Translations under genes and position numbers: made by a program
Source: CAMDHY01 sp046156265
GTDB taxonomy: Bacteria; Pseudomonadota; Alphaproteobacteria; Rhizobiales; Segnochrobactraceae
NCBI RefSeq assembly: GCF_046156265.1
Contig: NZ_JAWDIR010000002.1
Location: 62,001-126,000, forward strand
Length of the DNA: 64,000 nucleotides
Direction: 5' to 3'
Shown here: piece after piece, positions 1 through 8,651 of the stretch
Layout of the letters: each line of letters starts with the position of its first letter
How positions within the stretch are numbered: the stretch's first letter is position 1
The notes under the pieces: model-generated
Databases searched by the model: none
What the model saw: the letters and a program-made list of their open reading frames with translations, nothing else
Told to the model about the DNA's origin: nothing

Positions 1-636
1 GATGCCGCGGGCGCGGAACTCGTCGAGGATCGCCAGCATGTAGCTCGGCGTCACCATGATGATGTCGGGCGCGAAGTCCTGCAGGAGCTGCACCTGCCGC
101 TCGGTCATGCCGCCGGACATCGGGATGACGGTGCAGCCGAGCCGCTCCGCCCCGTAGTGGGCGCCGAGGCCGCCGGTGAACAGGCCGTAGCCGTAGGCGA
201 CGTGCACCTTCATGCCCGCGCGGCCGCCGCTGGCGCGGATCGAGCGGGCGACGACGTCGGCCCACACCTCGAGGTCGCGCTGCGTGTAGCCGACCACGGT
301 CGGCCGGCCGGTGGTGCCGGAGGAGGCGTGGACGCGGGCGACCTTCTCCTGCGGCACGGCGAACATGCCGAAGGGATAGTTGGCCCTGAGATCGTGCTTG
401 GTCGTGAACGGGAACTTCGCGAGATCGGACAGCGTACGGAAGTCGTCCGGATGGACGCCGGCGGCGTCGAAGGCCTGGCGGTAGTGCGGCACGTTCTCGT
501 AGGCGTGGCGCAGCGTCCAGGCGAGGCGGGTGTGCTGCAGGCCGGCGATCTCGTCGCGCGAGGCGGTCTCGATCGGCTCGAGGTCGCCGGGGCGGGGCGA
601 GAGGTCCGGCAGCGAGCGGGGGGCGGTGGCGAGCAT
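1..636 (-). CDS. paaK: phenylacetate-CoA ligase PaaK (partial, C-terminus outside window)
   Basis: The first 212 residues of an AMP-forming phenylacetate-CoA ligase, which activates phenylacetate with ATP and CoA as the entry step of the paa pathway in the cytoplasm. The adenylate-forming signature SSGTTGRPTVVGYT lies near residue 105. The flanking text (YGYGLFTGGLGAHYGAERLG, then MSGGMTERQ) is typical of PaaK and not of fatty acyl-CoA ligases. The frame is open to the window edge, so the C-terminal half is missing because of the cut, not because the gene is damaged. It is the last visible gene of a leftward paaG-paaI-paaK set. The ATG at 634-636 has a purine-rich GGAGGA-like site just upstream. 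Confidence 0.93.
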   Translation of the reverse strand, partial: MLATAPRSLPDLSPRPGDLEPIETASRDEIAGLQHTRLAWTLRHAYENVPHYRQAFDAAGVHPDDFRTLSDLAKFPFTTKHDLRANYPFGMFAVPQEKVARVHASSGTTGRPTVVGYTQRDLEVWADVVARSIRASGGRAGMKVHVAYGYGLFTGGLGAHYGAERLGCTVIPMSGGMTERQVQLLQDFAPDIIMVTPSYMLAILDEFRARGI

Positions 637-682
637 GGCGGTCCTCCTCGGGTGCGGTCCGCTTCTGGCGGCGGGTTCGGCG

Positions 683-1126
683 TCAGGTCGTCTCGGTCGG
701 CAGGAAGCGGCCGCCAATGGTGCGCGAGTGGCCCCGGAACTCGGCGATCACCTCGCCGTCGCGGGAGATGCGCACGTCGTAGAGGCCGCTGCGGCCCTCG
801 CGGACGCGCTCCACCGCCTCGGCCACCAGCCGGTCGCCGCGGCGGCCGGGCTTCAGGAAGCTGACCGAGCAGTGCGCGGCGACGGTGGGCTCGTCATAGG
901 TGTTGCAGGCGAAGGCGAAGGCACTGTCGGCCAGCGCGAAGATGTAGCCGCCGTGGCAGGTGCCGTGGCCGTTCGTCATGTGGTCGGCGACCGTCATCGA
1001 CAGCGTCGCCCGGCCGGGCGCGACGGCATCGAGGCTGATGCCGAGGCCCTGGCTGGCCTTGTCCTGCGACCACATCAGGTCGGCGCAGGCCCGCGCGACG
1101 GCTTGCGGGTCGCGGGCTTCGCTCAC
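683..1126 (-). CDS. paaI: hydroxyphenylacetyl-CoA thioesterase PaaI
   Basis: A 147-residue hot-dog-fold thioesterase. PaaI releases CoA from ring-hydroxylated phenylacetyl-CoA dead-end products and so protects the CoA pool. The 4HBT-type core is visible as HMTNGHGTCHGGYIFALADS (residues ~49-68), with the usual HGG and the active-site acidic residue in ALADSAFAFA. The length is typical. Translation starts at a GTG that overlaps the paaG stop as GTGA (4 nt), so the two are translationally coupled. paaK follows at once. Neighbours make the PaaI assignment much more likely than a generic thioesterase. Confidence 0.9.
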   Translation of the reverse strand: MSEARDPQAVARACADLMWSQDKASQGLGISLDAVAPGRATLSMTVADHMTNGHGTCHGGYIFALADSAFAFACNTYDEPTVAAHCSVSFLKPGRRGDRLVAEAVERVREGRSGLYDVRISRDGEVIAEFRGHSRTIGGRFLPTETT

Positions 1127-1959
1127 GCCTTCCTCCCGGTGAAGTTCGGCGGCCGCTTCTCCAGGAACGCCCGCACGCCCTCGCGATAGTCCGGCGTGCG
1201 GCCGGCCTCGCGCTGCAGGTCGCGCTCACGGTCGAGCTGGGAATCGAGGCCGTTGTCGGCGGACGCCGTCAGCGCCCGCTTCAGGAGGGCGTGCGCCTGG
1301 GTCGGCTGGGTGGCGAGGCGGGCCGTCAGGGTTTCGGCTTCCGCCAGCACCCGGTCGTCCTCGACTGCCTTCCAGATCATCCCCCACGCTTCCGCGGTGG
1401 CGCCGTCGATGGTCTCGGCGAGCATCATTGCGGCGCGCGCCCGGGCGTCGCCGATCAGCCGCGGCAGGAAGAAGGTGCCGCCGGAATCCGGGATGAGGCC
1501 GATCTTCGAGAAGGCCTGGACGAACTTCGCCGAGCGGCCGGCCACGACGATGTCGCAGGCGAGCGCGATGTTGGCGCCGGCGCCGGCGGCGACGCCGTGC
1601 ACGGCGCAGACGACCGGCATCGGCAAAGCCCGCAGCTTGCGCACCAGCGGGTTGTAGAAGCGGTCGACGGTGGCGCCGAGGTCGGGCGTGACGTCCTCGG
1701 AGAAGCGGCGGTCGCCGAGGTCCTGGCCGGCTGAGAAGCCGCGGCCGGCGCCCGTCAGCAGGATCGCCCGGCAGTCCGAATCGTTCTCTGCGTCGACGAG
1801 GGCGGCCGCGAGCGCGCGGTGCATCGCCTCGTTGAAGGCATTGATCTTGTCGGGCCGGTTGAGGGTGAGGAGCCGCCAGCCGTCGCGCTTCTCGACGCGG
1901 ACCGTCTCTTCAGTCTGGCCCCCGGACGTCGATCCCTCGGACGTCGTTCCCACGGACAT
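1123..1959 (-). CDS. paaG: PaaG-type enoyl-CoA hydratase/isomerase
   Basis: A 278-residue crotonase-family enzyme, probably 1,2-epoxyphenylacetyl-CoA isomerase (PaaG), which converts the ring epoxide to oxepin-CoA. Crotonase landmarks are TLNRPDKINAFN (~33-44), the first oxyanion-hole stretch GRGFSAGQDLGDR (~72-84) and the second HGVAAGAGANIALACD (~121-136), followed by FSKIGLIPDSGGTFFLPRL. The gap between the oxyanion stretches (PLVRKLRALPMPVVCAVHG) fits PaaG. The N-terminus carries about 20 low-complexity Ser/Thr/Gly residues, so the true start could be slightly downstream. First gene of the leftward paa operon, divergent from paaN. paaF-like crotonases are the main alternative. Confidence 0.85.
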   Translation of the reverse strand: MSVGTTSEGSTSGGQTEETVRVEKRDGWRLLTLNRPDKINAFNEAMHRALAAALVDAENDSDCRAILLTGAGRGFSAGQDLGDRRFSEDVTPDLGATVDRFYNPLVRKLRALPMPVVCAVHGVAAGAGANIALACDIVVAGRSAKFVQAFSKIGLIPDSGGTFFLPRLIGDARARAAMMLAETIDGATAEAWGMIWKAVEDDRVLAEAETLTARLATQPTQAHALLKRALTASADNGLDSQLDRERDLQREAGRTPDYREGVRAFLEKRPPNFTGRKA

Positions 1960-2053
1960 GGCGCCTCTCCTCCTCGCCGGCTGCTCCTCCTCCGGCTTAT
2001 CGGGGGGCGGCCGTGTCGTCGACGGGTCGGGGGGTCACGACGAACCCTCTTGA

Positions 2054-2075
2054 ATTGACCAATCGTCCGGTTAAT
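2054..2075. promoter_or_regulatory. candidate PaaR-like (TetR family) operator between divergent paaG and paaN
   Basis: An imperfect 22-bp palindrome (ATTGACC at the left edge, CCGGTTAAT at the right) in which 14 of 22 positions agree with their own reverse complement. It sits about 95 bp upstream of paaG and 155 bp upstream of paaN in an otherwise G+C-rich gap. TetR-family PaaR regulators of proteobacterial phenylacetate genes recognise palindromes with ACC...GGT arms. The assignment rests on resemblance and location. No paaR gene is visible in the window. Confidence 0.4.
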
Positions 2076-2230
2076 TATGTCGGCCATCGGGTGCAAGTCA
2101 ACGGGATCGTCACCGACGGCTCCGGAGCGGCGCCGGCCCGATCGATGAACTGCCGGATGGCCCGTGGAGGCCCTCCGGCCGCCGGCCCGGCCATGACCGC
2201 GCCGGCGAGAAGAGTGAGCCGGGAGGCAGC

Positions 2231-3895
2231 ATGTCGGACTTCTTCGAGGCGCACCGCGCCACCCTCGAGGCCGCCCTGTCGGCCGCCGAGACGCGCGGCT
2301 ACTGGTCGGCCTATCCGGAATCGCCGAGCCCGCGCGTCTATGGCGAGACGGCGAAGGCCGAGGGCACCGCCGCCTTCGAGGCACTCCTCGACACGCCCTT
2401 CGAGCTCGACCAGCCGACCATCGGCGCCCGTGTCGGCGCCGAGGTGTCGCCCTATGGCCGCCCGCTCGGCGTCACCTATCCCGCCGCCGATCCCGATGCC
2501 CTCGTCGCCGCCGCGAAGGTGGCCGGCAAGGCATGGGCCGCGGCGTCGCCGGAGGATCGCGCCGGCGTCGCGCTGGAAATCCTCGCCCGCCTCAACAAGC
2601 AGAGCTTCCTGATCGCCGAGGCCGTCAGCCACACCACCGGCCAGTCGTTCATCATGGCCTTCCAGGCCGGCGGCCCGCACGCCCAGGACCGCGGCCTCGA
2701 GGCGGTGGCCTACGCCTTCGCCGAGATGAAGCGGGTGCCGGGCGCGGTGCGCTGGGAGAAGCCGGCCGGCAAGGGCACGGTGGTGCTCGACAAGGCGTTC
2801 CGCCTGGTGCCGCGCGGCGTCGGCCTCGTCATCGGCTGCGCCACCTTCCCGACCTGGAACGGCTATCCGGGCCTCTTCGCGAGCCTCGTCACCGGCAACG
2901 CCGTGATCGTCAAGCCGCACCCCGGCGCCATCCTGCCGCTCGCGATCACCGTGAAGATCGCCCGCGACGTGCTGACGGAGGCCGGCTTCGATCCGAACGT
3001 CGTGACGCTCGCCGCCGACACGGCCGAGGCGCCGCTGACGAAGGCGCTCGCCACCCACGCCGACGTCGGCATCGTCGACTTCACCGGCTCGCCGGTGTTC
3101 GGCCGCTGGCTGCGCGACAACGTCCGCCAGGCCCTCGTCTACACCGAGGAGGCGGGGGTGAACCCCGTCGTCATCGACGGCACGGCGAACTTCAAGGGCC
3201 TCTGCCAGAACCTCGCCTTCTCGCTGTCGCTCTATTCCGGCCAGATGTGCACGGCGCCGCAGAACCTGTTCGTGCCCGCCGGCGGCATCGAGACGGACGA
3301 GGGGCACAAGAGCTTCGACGAGGTCGCGGCCGGTCTCGCCAAGGCGATCGACGGGCTGCTCTCCGATCCCGACCGCGCCGCCGGCGTGCTCGGCGCGGTG
3401 CAGAACCCGGCGACGCTGGAGCGCATCAAGGCCGCCCGCGGGCTCGGCACGGTGGTGCGCGACTCCGCCGCCGTGGACGCGCCGGCCCTCGCGAGCGCCC
3501 GCACGGCGACGCCGCTGCTGCTGGCCGTCGATGCGGCGAACGAGGACGCCTACCTGGAAGAGCGCTTCGGGCCGATCGCCTTCGTCGTGAAGACCGCCGA
3601 CACCGCGGACTCGATCGCCCGCGCCGCCCGTTCGGCGAAGACCCGCGGCGCCATCACCGCCGCGGTCTACTCGACCGACGAGGCGGTGATCGAGGAGGCC
3701 TCGGCGGCCTTTGCCGACGCCGGCGTGGCGCTGTCGGTCAACCTCACCGGCGGGCTCTACGTCAACCAGTCGGCCGCCTTCTCCGACTTCCACGTCACCG
3801 GCGCCAACCCGGCCGGCAACGCCTGCCTCACCGACACCGCCTTCGTCGCCGGCCGCTTCCGCGTCGTCGGCATCCGCACCCCCGTCGCCGCCTGA
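2231..3895 (+). CDS. paaN: phenylacetic acid degradation aldehyde dehydrogenase PaaN
   Basis: A 554-residue aldehyde-dehydrogenase-superfamily protein of the single-domain PaaN type, that is, without the C-terminal MaoC hydratase domain found in E. coli PaaZ. It probably oxidises the semialdehyde formed on ring opening of oxepin-CoA. Visible parts are the NAD-binding region (VGLVIGCATFPTWNGYPGLF then GNAVIVKPHPGAILPLAI, ~196-240), FTGSPVFGRWL (~282-292), the glutamate-containing VYTEEAGVNP, and the catalytic cysteine in LYSGQMCTAPQN (~335-346). The start ATG has GGGAGGCAGC upstream. Divergent from paaG and followed closely by a solute-binding protein gene. The hydratase activity needed for ring opening must come from another protein. 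Confidence 0.88.
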   Translation: MSDFFEAHRATLEAALSAAETRGYWSAYPESPSPRVYGETAKAEGTAAFEALLDTPFELDQPTIGARVGAEVSPYGRPLGVTYPAADPDALVAAAKVAGKAWAAASPEDRAGVALEILARLNKQSFLIAEAVSHTTGQSFIMAFQAGGPHAQDRGLEAVAYAFAEMKRVPGAVRWEKPAGKGTVVLDKAFRLVPRGVGLVIGCATFPTWNGYPGLFASLVTGNAVIVKPHPGAILPLAITVKIARDVLTEAGFDPNVVTLAADTAEAPLTKALATHADVGIVDFTGSPVFGRWLRDNVRQALVYTEEAGVNPVVIDGTANFKGLCQNLAFSLSLYSGQMCTAPQNLFVPAGGIETDEGHKSFDEVAAGLAKAIDGLLSDPDRAAGVLGAVQNPATLERIKAARGLGTVVRDSAAVDAPALASARTATPLLLAVDAANEDAYLEERFGPIAFVVKTADTADSIARAARSAKTRGAITAAVYSTDEAVIEEASAAFADAGVALSVNLTGGLYVNQSAAFSDFHVTGANPAGNACLTDTAFVAGRFRVVGIRTPVAA

Positions 3896-3944
3896 GCGAC
3901 CAAGACCAAAAACAAGGCAAAAACCCCGTTTCGGAGGAAACCCG

Positions 3945-5111
3945 ATGTCCAAGCTCGCTTCCCGCCTCCTCGGCCTCGGCGTCTCGGCGCTCGCCATTGC
4001 CGGCCTCGCCACCACGACGCTCGCCGCCGACCCGATCAAGATCGGCTCCGTGCTGTCGGCCACCGGCCCGGCCGCCTTCCTCGGCGATCCCGAGAAGCGG
4101 ACGCTCGAGATGTATGTCGAGCGCATCAACGCCGCCGGTGGCGTGCTCGGCCGGCCGCTCGAGCTCGTGCTCTATGACGACGGCGGCGACGCCAACAAGG
4201 CGCGCACCTTCGCCACCCGCCTGATCGAGGACGACGCGGTCGTCGCCATGGTCGGCGGCACCACCACCGGCACGACGATGGCGATGATCCCGGTCTTCGA
4301 GGACGCCTCGGTGCCGTTCATCTCGCTCGCCGGCGCGGTCGAGATCATCGAGCCGGTGCGCGAATACGTCTTCAAGACGCCGCACACCGACCGCATGGCC
4401 TGCGAGAAGATCTTCGCCGACATCAAGGCGCGCGGCTTCACCAAGGTCGGCCTGATCTCCGGCACCGACGGCTTCGGCAAGTCGATGCGGGCGCAGTGCA
4501 TGGCGGTGATCGGCAACTTCGGCATCGAGGTCGTCGCCGACGAGAGCTACGGCCCGACCGATTCCGACATGACGCCGCAGCTCACCAAGATCAAGAACGC
4601 CGCTGGCGTGCAGGCGGTGGTCAACCCCGGCTTCGGCCAGGGCCCGGCGATCGTCACCCGCAACTACGCCCAGCTCGGCATCGGCCTGCCGCTCTACCAG
4701 AGCCACGGCGTCGCCTCGAAGAGCTTCATCGAGCTCGCCGGCCCGGCCGCGGAAGGCGTGCGCCTGCCCTCGCCGGCACTCGCCGTGGCCGAGAAGCTGC
4801 CCGACACCGACGCCCAGAAGCCGGTCGTCGTCGAGTACAAGAAACTCTACGAGGAGAAGACCGGCCAGCCGGTGTCGACCTTCGGCGGCTACGCCTATGA
4901 CGGCCTGCACCTGCTCGTCGCGGCCATCCAGAAGGCGAACTCCACCGAGCCCGACGCCATCCGCGACGCGCTCGAGGCCACCGCCGGCTTCGTCGGCACC
5001 AGCGGCGTCTTCACGATGTCGCCGACCGACCACATGGGCCTGAAGGTCGATTCCTTCCGCATGCTCGAGATCAAGGACGGCGACTGGACGCTCGTCGAGG
5101 CCGGCGGCTGA
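3945..5111 (+). CDS. Liv-type ABC transporter solute-binding protein (probable aromatic-acid uptake)
   Basis: A 388-residue periplasmic type I binding protein. The first 27 residues form a Sec signal peptide ending TTTLAADP. The mature part opens with IKIGSVLSATGPAAFLGDPE, the classic LivJ/LivK-family beginning, and continues through AAGGVLGRPLELVLYDDGGD. I chose the ATG at 3945 because CGGAGGA lies just ahead and the signal peptide starts there; longer in-frame extensions run into paaN. Adjacent paa genes suggest an aromatic carboxylate such as phenylacetate as ligand, as known for other Liv-like binding proteins. The ligand is an inference. First gene of a five-gene transporter set. Confidence 0.92.
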   Translation: MSKLASRLLGLGVSALAIAGLATTTLAADPIKIGSVLSATGPAAFLGDPEKRTLEMYVERINAAGGVLGRPLELVLYDDGGDANKARTFATRLIEDDAVVAMVGGTTTGTTMAMIPVFEDASVPFISLAGAVEIIEPVREYVFKTPHTDRMACEKIFADIKARGFTKVGLISGTDGFGKSMRAQCMAVIGNFGIEVVADESYGPTDSDMTPQLTKIKNAAGVQAVVNPGFGQGPAIVTRNYAQLGIGLPLYQSHGVASKSFIELAGPAAEGVRLPSPALAVAEKLPDTDAQKPVVVEYKKLYEEKTGQPVSTFGGYAYDGLHLLVAAIQKANSTEPDAIRDALEATAGFVGTSGVFTMSPTDHMGLKVDSFRMLEIKDGDWTLVEAGG

Positions 5112-5135
5112 TCCCGACGGACTGATCTGACCTCT

Positions 5136-5160
5136 GCGCGCCGCGGCCGACGCGGCGCGC
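5136..5160 (+). terminator. hairpin between binding-protein gene and livH (possible attenuator or mRNA stabiliser)
   Basis: A perfect 10-bp stem (GCGCGCCGCG / CGCGGCGCGC) with a 5-nt loop, 25 nt after the binding-protein stop and 38 nt before livH. There is no U-tract. Such hairpins between a binding protein and its permease genes commonly hold the binding-protein mRNA at a higher level, or act as partial terminators. The role here is inferred from position. Confidence 0.5.
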
Positions 5161-5197
5161 GCTCCCTCCCGATCCGAATGCGGCGGCGAAACCGGTC

Positions 5198-6070
5198 ATG
5201 GCGGAATTCCTGCAGTTCGCCTTCTCAGGGCTGACGGTGGGCGCGGTCTACGCGCTCGTCGCCCTCGGCTTCACGCTGATCTACAACGCCTCCGACGTCG
5301 TCAATTTCGCCCAGGGCGATTTCGTGATGATCGGCGGCATGTCGACGGTGTTCCTCTACGCCACCGGCGTGCCGCTGCCGCTCGCCGCCATCATCGCCAT
5401 CCTGACGGCGGTGATCGTCGGGCTCTTGCTGCACCGCCTCGCCATCGAGCCGGCGCGCGGCGCCTCGCCGGTGACGCTGATCATCATCACCATCGGCGCC
5501 TCGATGTTCATCCGCGGCGTCGCCCAGATCGTCTTCGACAAGCAGTTCCACCAGCTGCCCGCCTTCTCCGGCGACCGGCCGATCGAGATCCTCGGCGCGA
5601 CGCTCCTGCCGCAGAGCCTGTGGGTGCTCGGCGGCGGCCTCGCCGTGTTCGTGGCGCTGTGGCTGTTCCTGGAACGCACCCTCGTCGGTAAGGCGGTGCT
5701 GGCGACGGCGGCGAACCGCCTCGGAGCGCGCCTCGTCGGCATCAACACCGCCGTCATCCTGGCGATCGCCTTCGGCGTCTCGGCGGCGATCGGCGCGCTC
5801 GCCGGCGTGCTGGCGACGCCGATCACGCTGACGCGCTTCGACCTCGGCACCATCATGACGCTGAAGGGCTTCGCCGCGGCGATGCTCGGCGGCATGGGAA
5901 GCCCGCTTGGCGCCGTCGTCGGCGGGCTGCTGCTCGGGCTGATCGAGGCGTTCGGCGCCGGCTACATCTCCTCGGTCTACAAGGATGGCTTCTCCTTCAT
6001 CGCCATCCTCGTCGTCCTCTTCGTCATGCCGCGCGGCCTGTTCGGCGGCCGCAGCGTCGAGCGGGTGTGA
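5198..6070 (+). CDS. livH: Liv-type ABC transporter inner-membrane permease (LivH family)
   Basis: A 290-residue polytopic membrane protein with about eight hydrophobic segments. The LivH hallmarks are GLTVGAVYALVALGFTLIYN at the N-terminus, VVNFAQGDFVMIGG (~31-44), and the permease loop RLGARLVGINTAVILAIAFG (~174-193) that contacts the ATPase. It forms the channel with the following LivM-type protein. Immediately followed by livM, with the usual order binding protein-H-M-G-F. Confidence 0.92.
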   Translation: MAEFLQFAFSGLTVGAVYALVALGFTLIYNASDVVNFAQGDFVMIGGMSTVFLYATGVPLPLAAIIAILTAVIVGLLLHRLAIEPARGASPVTLIIITIGASMFIRGVAQIVFDKQFHQLPAFSGDRPIEILGATLLPQSLWVLGGGLAVFVALWLFLERTLVGKAVLATAANRLGARLVGINTAVILAIAFGVSAAIGALAGVLATPITLTRFDLGTIMTLKGFAAAMLGGMGSPLGAVVGGLLLGLIEAFGAGYISSVYKDGFSFIAILVVLFVMPRGLFGGRSVERV

Positions 6071-6071
6071 G

Positions 6072-7046
6072 ATGACGGACACCACCGCCACCACACCGCC
6101 CGCCCGTCGGACGCTGTCGCCACGCCTGGTCTCCCTCGTCTTCGTGACGGTGGTGGTGGCGGTGCTGCCGCTCGTCTTCCCGTCGAGCTACTACCTCCGC
6201 GTCGCCTCGCTGGTGTGGACCTCGGGGCTCGCGGTGGTCGGCCTCAACCTTTTGATGGGGCTCGCCGGCCAAGTCAGCCTCGGCCACGCCGCCTTCCTCG
6301 GCATCGGCGCCTATGCCGTGGCGATCGGGCCGACGCACCTCGGCGTGCCGCCGATCCCCTCCGCGCTCGCCGGCATCGCGCTGTCCGCCCTCGTCGCCTG
6401 GATCGTCGGCAAGCCGATCTTCCGGCTGAAGGGCTACTATCTCGCCGTCGCGACGCTGGGCTTCGGCCTGCTGCTGGCGCTGGTGCTGACCAGCGAGAGC
6501 GCCTGGACCGGTGGGCCGGACGGCATGCCGGTGGAGCGGGTCGAGCTGTTCGGCTGGCGCGTCACCGGCGCGCTCACCTGGTACTGGATCACCGGCGTGG
6601 CGCTGATCATCGGCGTCGCGCTGGCGCTGAACCTCGAGGCGAGCCCGACCGGCCGCGCCCTGCGGGCACTGCACGACAGCGAGGTCGCGGCCTCCGTCGT
6701 CGGCGTCGACGCGGCGCGCCTGAAGCTCACCGCCTTCGTCGTCGCGGCCGTCTATGCGGCGACCTCGGGCGCCCTGCTCGCGCTGATGAACGGCTTCGTC
6801 ACGCCGGACACCGCGAGCTTCATGCACTCGGTCGAGTTCGTCACCATGGTGGTGATCGGCGGCATGGGCTCGGTGGTCGGCGCCCTCGTCGGCGCGGCGA
6901 TCCTGGTCGCCCTGCCGCAGGCGCTGACGGTGCTGCAGGAATACGAGACCGCCGTCCTCGGCCTCCTCATCATGGTGTTCATGATCTTCCTCCGGCAGGG
7001 CATCGTGCCGGGCCTCGTCGGCCTCTTCCGCGGGTTGCGGCGATGA
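6072..7046 (+). CDS. livM: Liv-type ABC transporter inner-membrane permease (LivM family)
   Basis: A 324-residue membrane protein. GLNLLMGLAGQVSLGHAAFL (~57-76) is the LivM signature, and SEVAASVVGVDAARLKLTAF (~201-220) is the coupling-helix region. The ATG at 6072 directly follows the livH stop, and its own stop overlaps the start of livG as ATGA, which implies translational coupling. Partner of the LivH-type subunit. Confidence 0.92.
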   Translation: MTDTTATTPPARRTLSPRLVSLVFVTVVVAVLPLVFPSSYYLRVASLVWTSGLAVVGLNLLMGLAGQVSLGHAAFLGIGAYAVAIGPTHLGVPPIPSALAGIALSALVAWIVGKPIFRLKGYYLAVATLGFGLLLALVLTSESAWTGGPDGMPVERVELFGWRVTGALTWYWITGVALIIGVALALNLEASPTGRALRALHDSEVAASVVGVDAARLKLTAFVVAAVYAATSGALLALMNGFVTPDTASFMHSVEFVTMVVIGGMGSVVGALVGAAILVALPQALTVLQEYETAVLGLLIMVFMIFLRQGIVPGLVGLFRGLRR

Positions 7047-7855
7047 CGGCGACCCGCACCTCGAACGCTGCCGCCCTGGAGGTCGACGGCGTCGGCATCT
7101 CCTTCGGCGGCATCCGGGCCCTCGACGGCGTCAGCTTCCGCGCCCATCCGGGCGAGGTGTTCTCGATCATCGGCCCGAACGGCGCCGGCAAGACGACGCT
7201 GTTCAACATCGTCTCCGGTCTCTACCGGCCGACCTCGGGGCGGGTGCGCATCGCAGGCCAGGAGGCGACCGGGCTCGCACCCGCCCGCCTCGCCCGCCGC
7301 GGGCTGTCGCGCACCTTCCAGAACTTGCAGATCTTCTTCCGCATGACGGCCGCCGAAAACGTCATGGTCGGCCGCCACATGGCCGAGAAGACCGGCTTCC
7401 TCGCCGACCTCCTGTCGCTGCCCTCGGTCGGCCGGCAGAACCGCGCCACGCGCGCCGCCGCCCTTGCGCTCCTCGACCGCGTCGGCCTCGCCGACCTCGC
7501 CGACCAGCCCGCCGGCGCCCTTCCCTATGGCGCCCTGAAGCGCCTCGAGATCGCCCGCGCACTCGCCACCGAGCCGAAGGTGCTGCTGCTCGACGAGCCC
7601 GCCGCCGGCTGCAACGCGGTGGAGACCGAGGAGATCGACCGGCTGATCCACGCGGTCGCCGAGGGCGGCGTCGCCGTGGTGCTGGTCGAGCACGACATGA
7701 AGCTCGTGATGAAGATCTCCTCGCGCATCCTCGTGCTGGTGCAGGGCCGGCCCCTCGTCGTCGGCACGCCGGCCGAGGTGCGCGCCGACCCGCGCGTGGT
7801 CGAGGCCTATCTCGGCAGCCACGGGGCGACGGAGGCCGCACGTGCTCACGGTTGA
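7043..7855 (+). CDS. livG: Liv-type ABC transporter ATP-binding protein (LivG family)
   Basis: A 270-residue cytoplasmic ATPase. The Walker A motif is GPNGAGKTT (~43-51), the Q-loop lies in LSRTFQNLQIF (~89-99), and Walker B is VLLLDEPAAG (~180-189), followed by the switch histidine in VLVEHDMKLVM (~213-223). The region in place of the ABC signature reads LPYGALKRLEIARAL, a shortened form common in LivG proteins. The ATG overlaps the livM stop, and the 3' end overlaps livF by 14 nt. Confidence 0.93.
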   Translation: MTATRTSNAAALEVDGVGISFGGIRALDGVSFRAHPGEVFSIIGPNGAGKTTLFNIVSGLYRPTSGRVRIAGQEATGLAPARLARRGLSRTFQNLQIFFRMTAAENVMVGRHMAEKTGFLADLLSLPSVGRQNRATRAAALALLDRVGLADLADQPAGALPYGALKRLEIARALATEPKVLLLDEPAAGCNAVETEEIDRLIHAVAEGGVAVVLVEHDMKLVMKISSRILVLVQGRPLVVGTPAEVRADPRVVEAYLGSHGATEAARAHG

Positions 7856-8549
7856 GGGCCTGAAGGCGCGCTACGGCCGCATCGAGGCGCTGAAGGGCGT
7901 CGACCTCACCGTCGGCGCCGGCGAGATCGTCGCCCTCGTCGGCGCAAACGGTGCCGGCAAGACGACGCTTCTGCGCACCATCTCCGGCATCGAGCCCGCC
8001 GCCGCCGGCCGCATCGTCTTCGAGGGACAGCCGATCGAGCGGCTCGCCTCGCACGTCCGCGTGGCGCGGGGCATCTCGCAGTCGCCGGAGGGCCGGCAGG
8101 TGTTCGCGCCACTGTCGGTGGAGGACAACCTGCGCCTCGGTGGCTACCGGCGCCGCGATGGGGCTGCGGCCGCGGCGGCCGACCTCGAGCGCTGCTTCAC
8201 GCTGTTTCCGATCCTGAAGGAGCGACGGCGGCAGGCGGCCGGTTCGCTGTCGGGCGGCCAGCAGCAGATGCTGGCGATCGGCCGCGCGCTGATGGCGGCG
8301 CCGAAGCTTCTCCTTCTCGACGAGCCCTCGCTCGGGCTCGCCCCGGTGATCGTCGACCAGATCCTCGCCGCCATCACCCGCCTGCGCTCCGAGGGCATGA
8401 CGGTGCTGCTCGTCGAGCAGAACGCCGCCGCCGCACTCGCCATCGCCGACCGCGGCTACGTGCTGGAGCTCGGGCACGTGACGCTGACGGGCACCGGCCG
8501 CGCCCTCCTCGACGACCCGAAGGTGCGCGAGGCCTATCTCGGGGTGTGA
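7842..8549 (+). CDS. livF: Liv-type ABC transporter ATP-binding protein (LivF family)
   Basis: A 235-residue ATPase starting at a GTG inside the end of livG. Walker A is GANGAGKTT (~35-43), the LivF-specific SPEGRQVFAPLSVEDNLRLG follows (~81-100), and the full signature LSGGQQQMLAIGRALM (~133-148) and Walker B LLLLDEPSLGLAP (~153-165) are intact. Completes the five-gene transporter. A repeat-rich gap follows, so the operon probably ends here. Confidence 0.93.
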   Translation: MLTVEGLKARYGRIEALKGVDLTVGAGEIVALVGANGAGKTTLLRTISGIEPAAAGRIVFEGQPIERLASHVRVARGISQSPEGRQVFAPLSVEDNLRLGGYRRRDGAAAAAADLERCFTLFPILKERRRQAAGSLSGGQQQMLAIGRALMAAPKLLLLDEPSLGLAPVIVDQILAAITRLRSEGMTVLLVEQNAAAALAIADRGYVLELGHVTLTGTGRALLDDPKVREAYLGV

Positions 8550-8651
8550 GGGCGGGGTGGGTGTGAGGGCTGGTTGGTCTCCGCCGCCGACCGCGGCGGA
8601 GTCGTGCCCTGGCGGTGCCGACCACCGCCTCGCGCCTCCAACCTCTCCGCC

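Noticed and set aside
2075..4129. A 684-residue open frame on the minus strand
   Set aside because: It lies opposite paaN, whose translation has intact aldehyde dehydrogenase motifs. The minus frame is low-complexity and has no motif.
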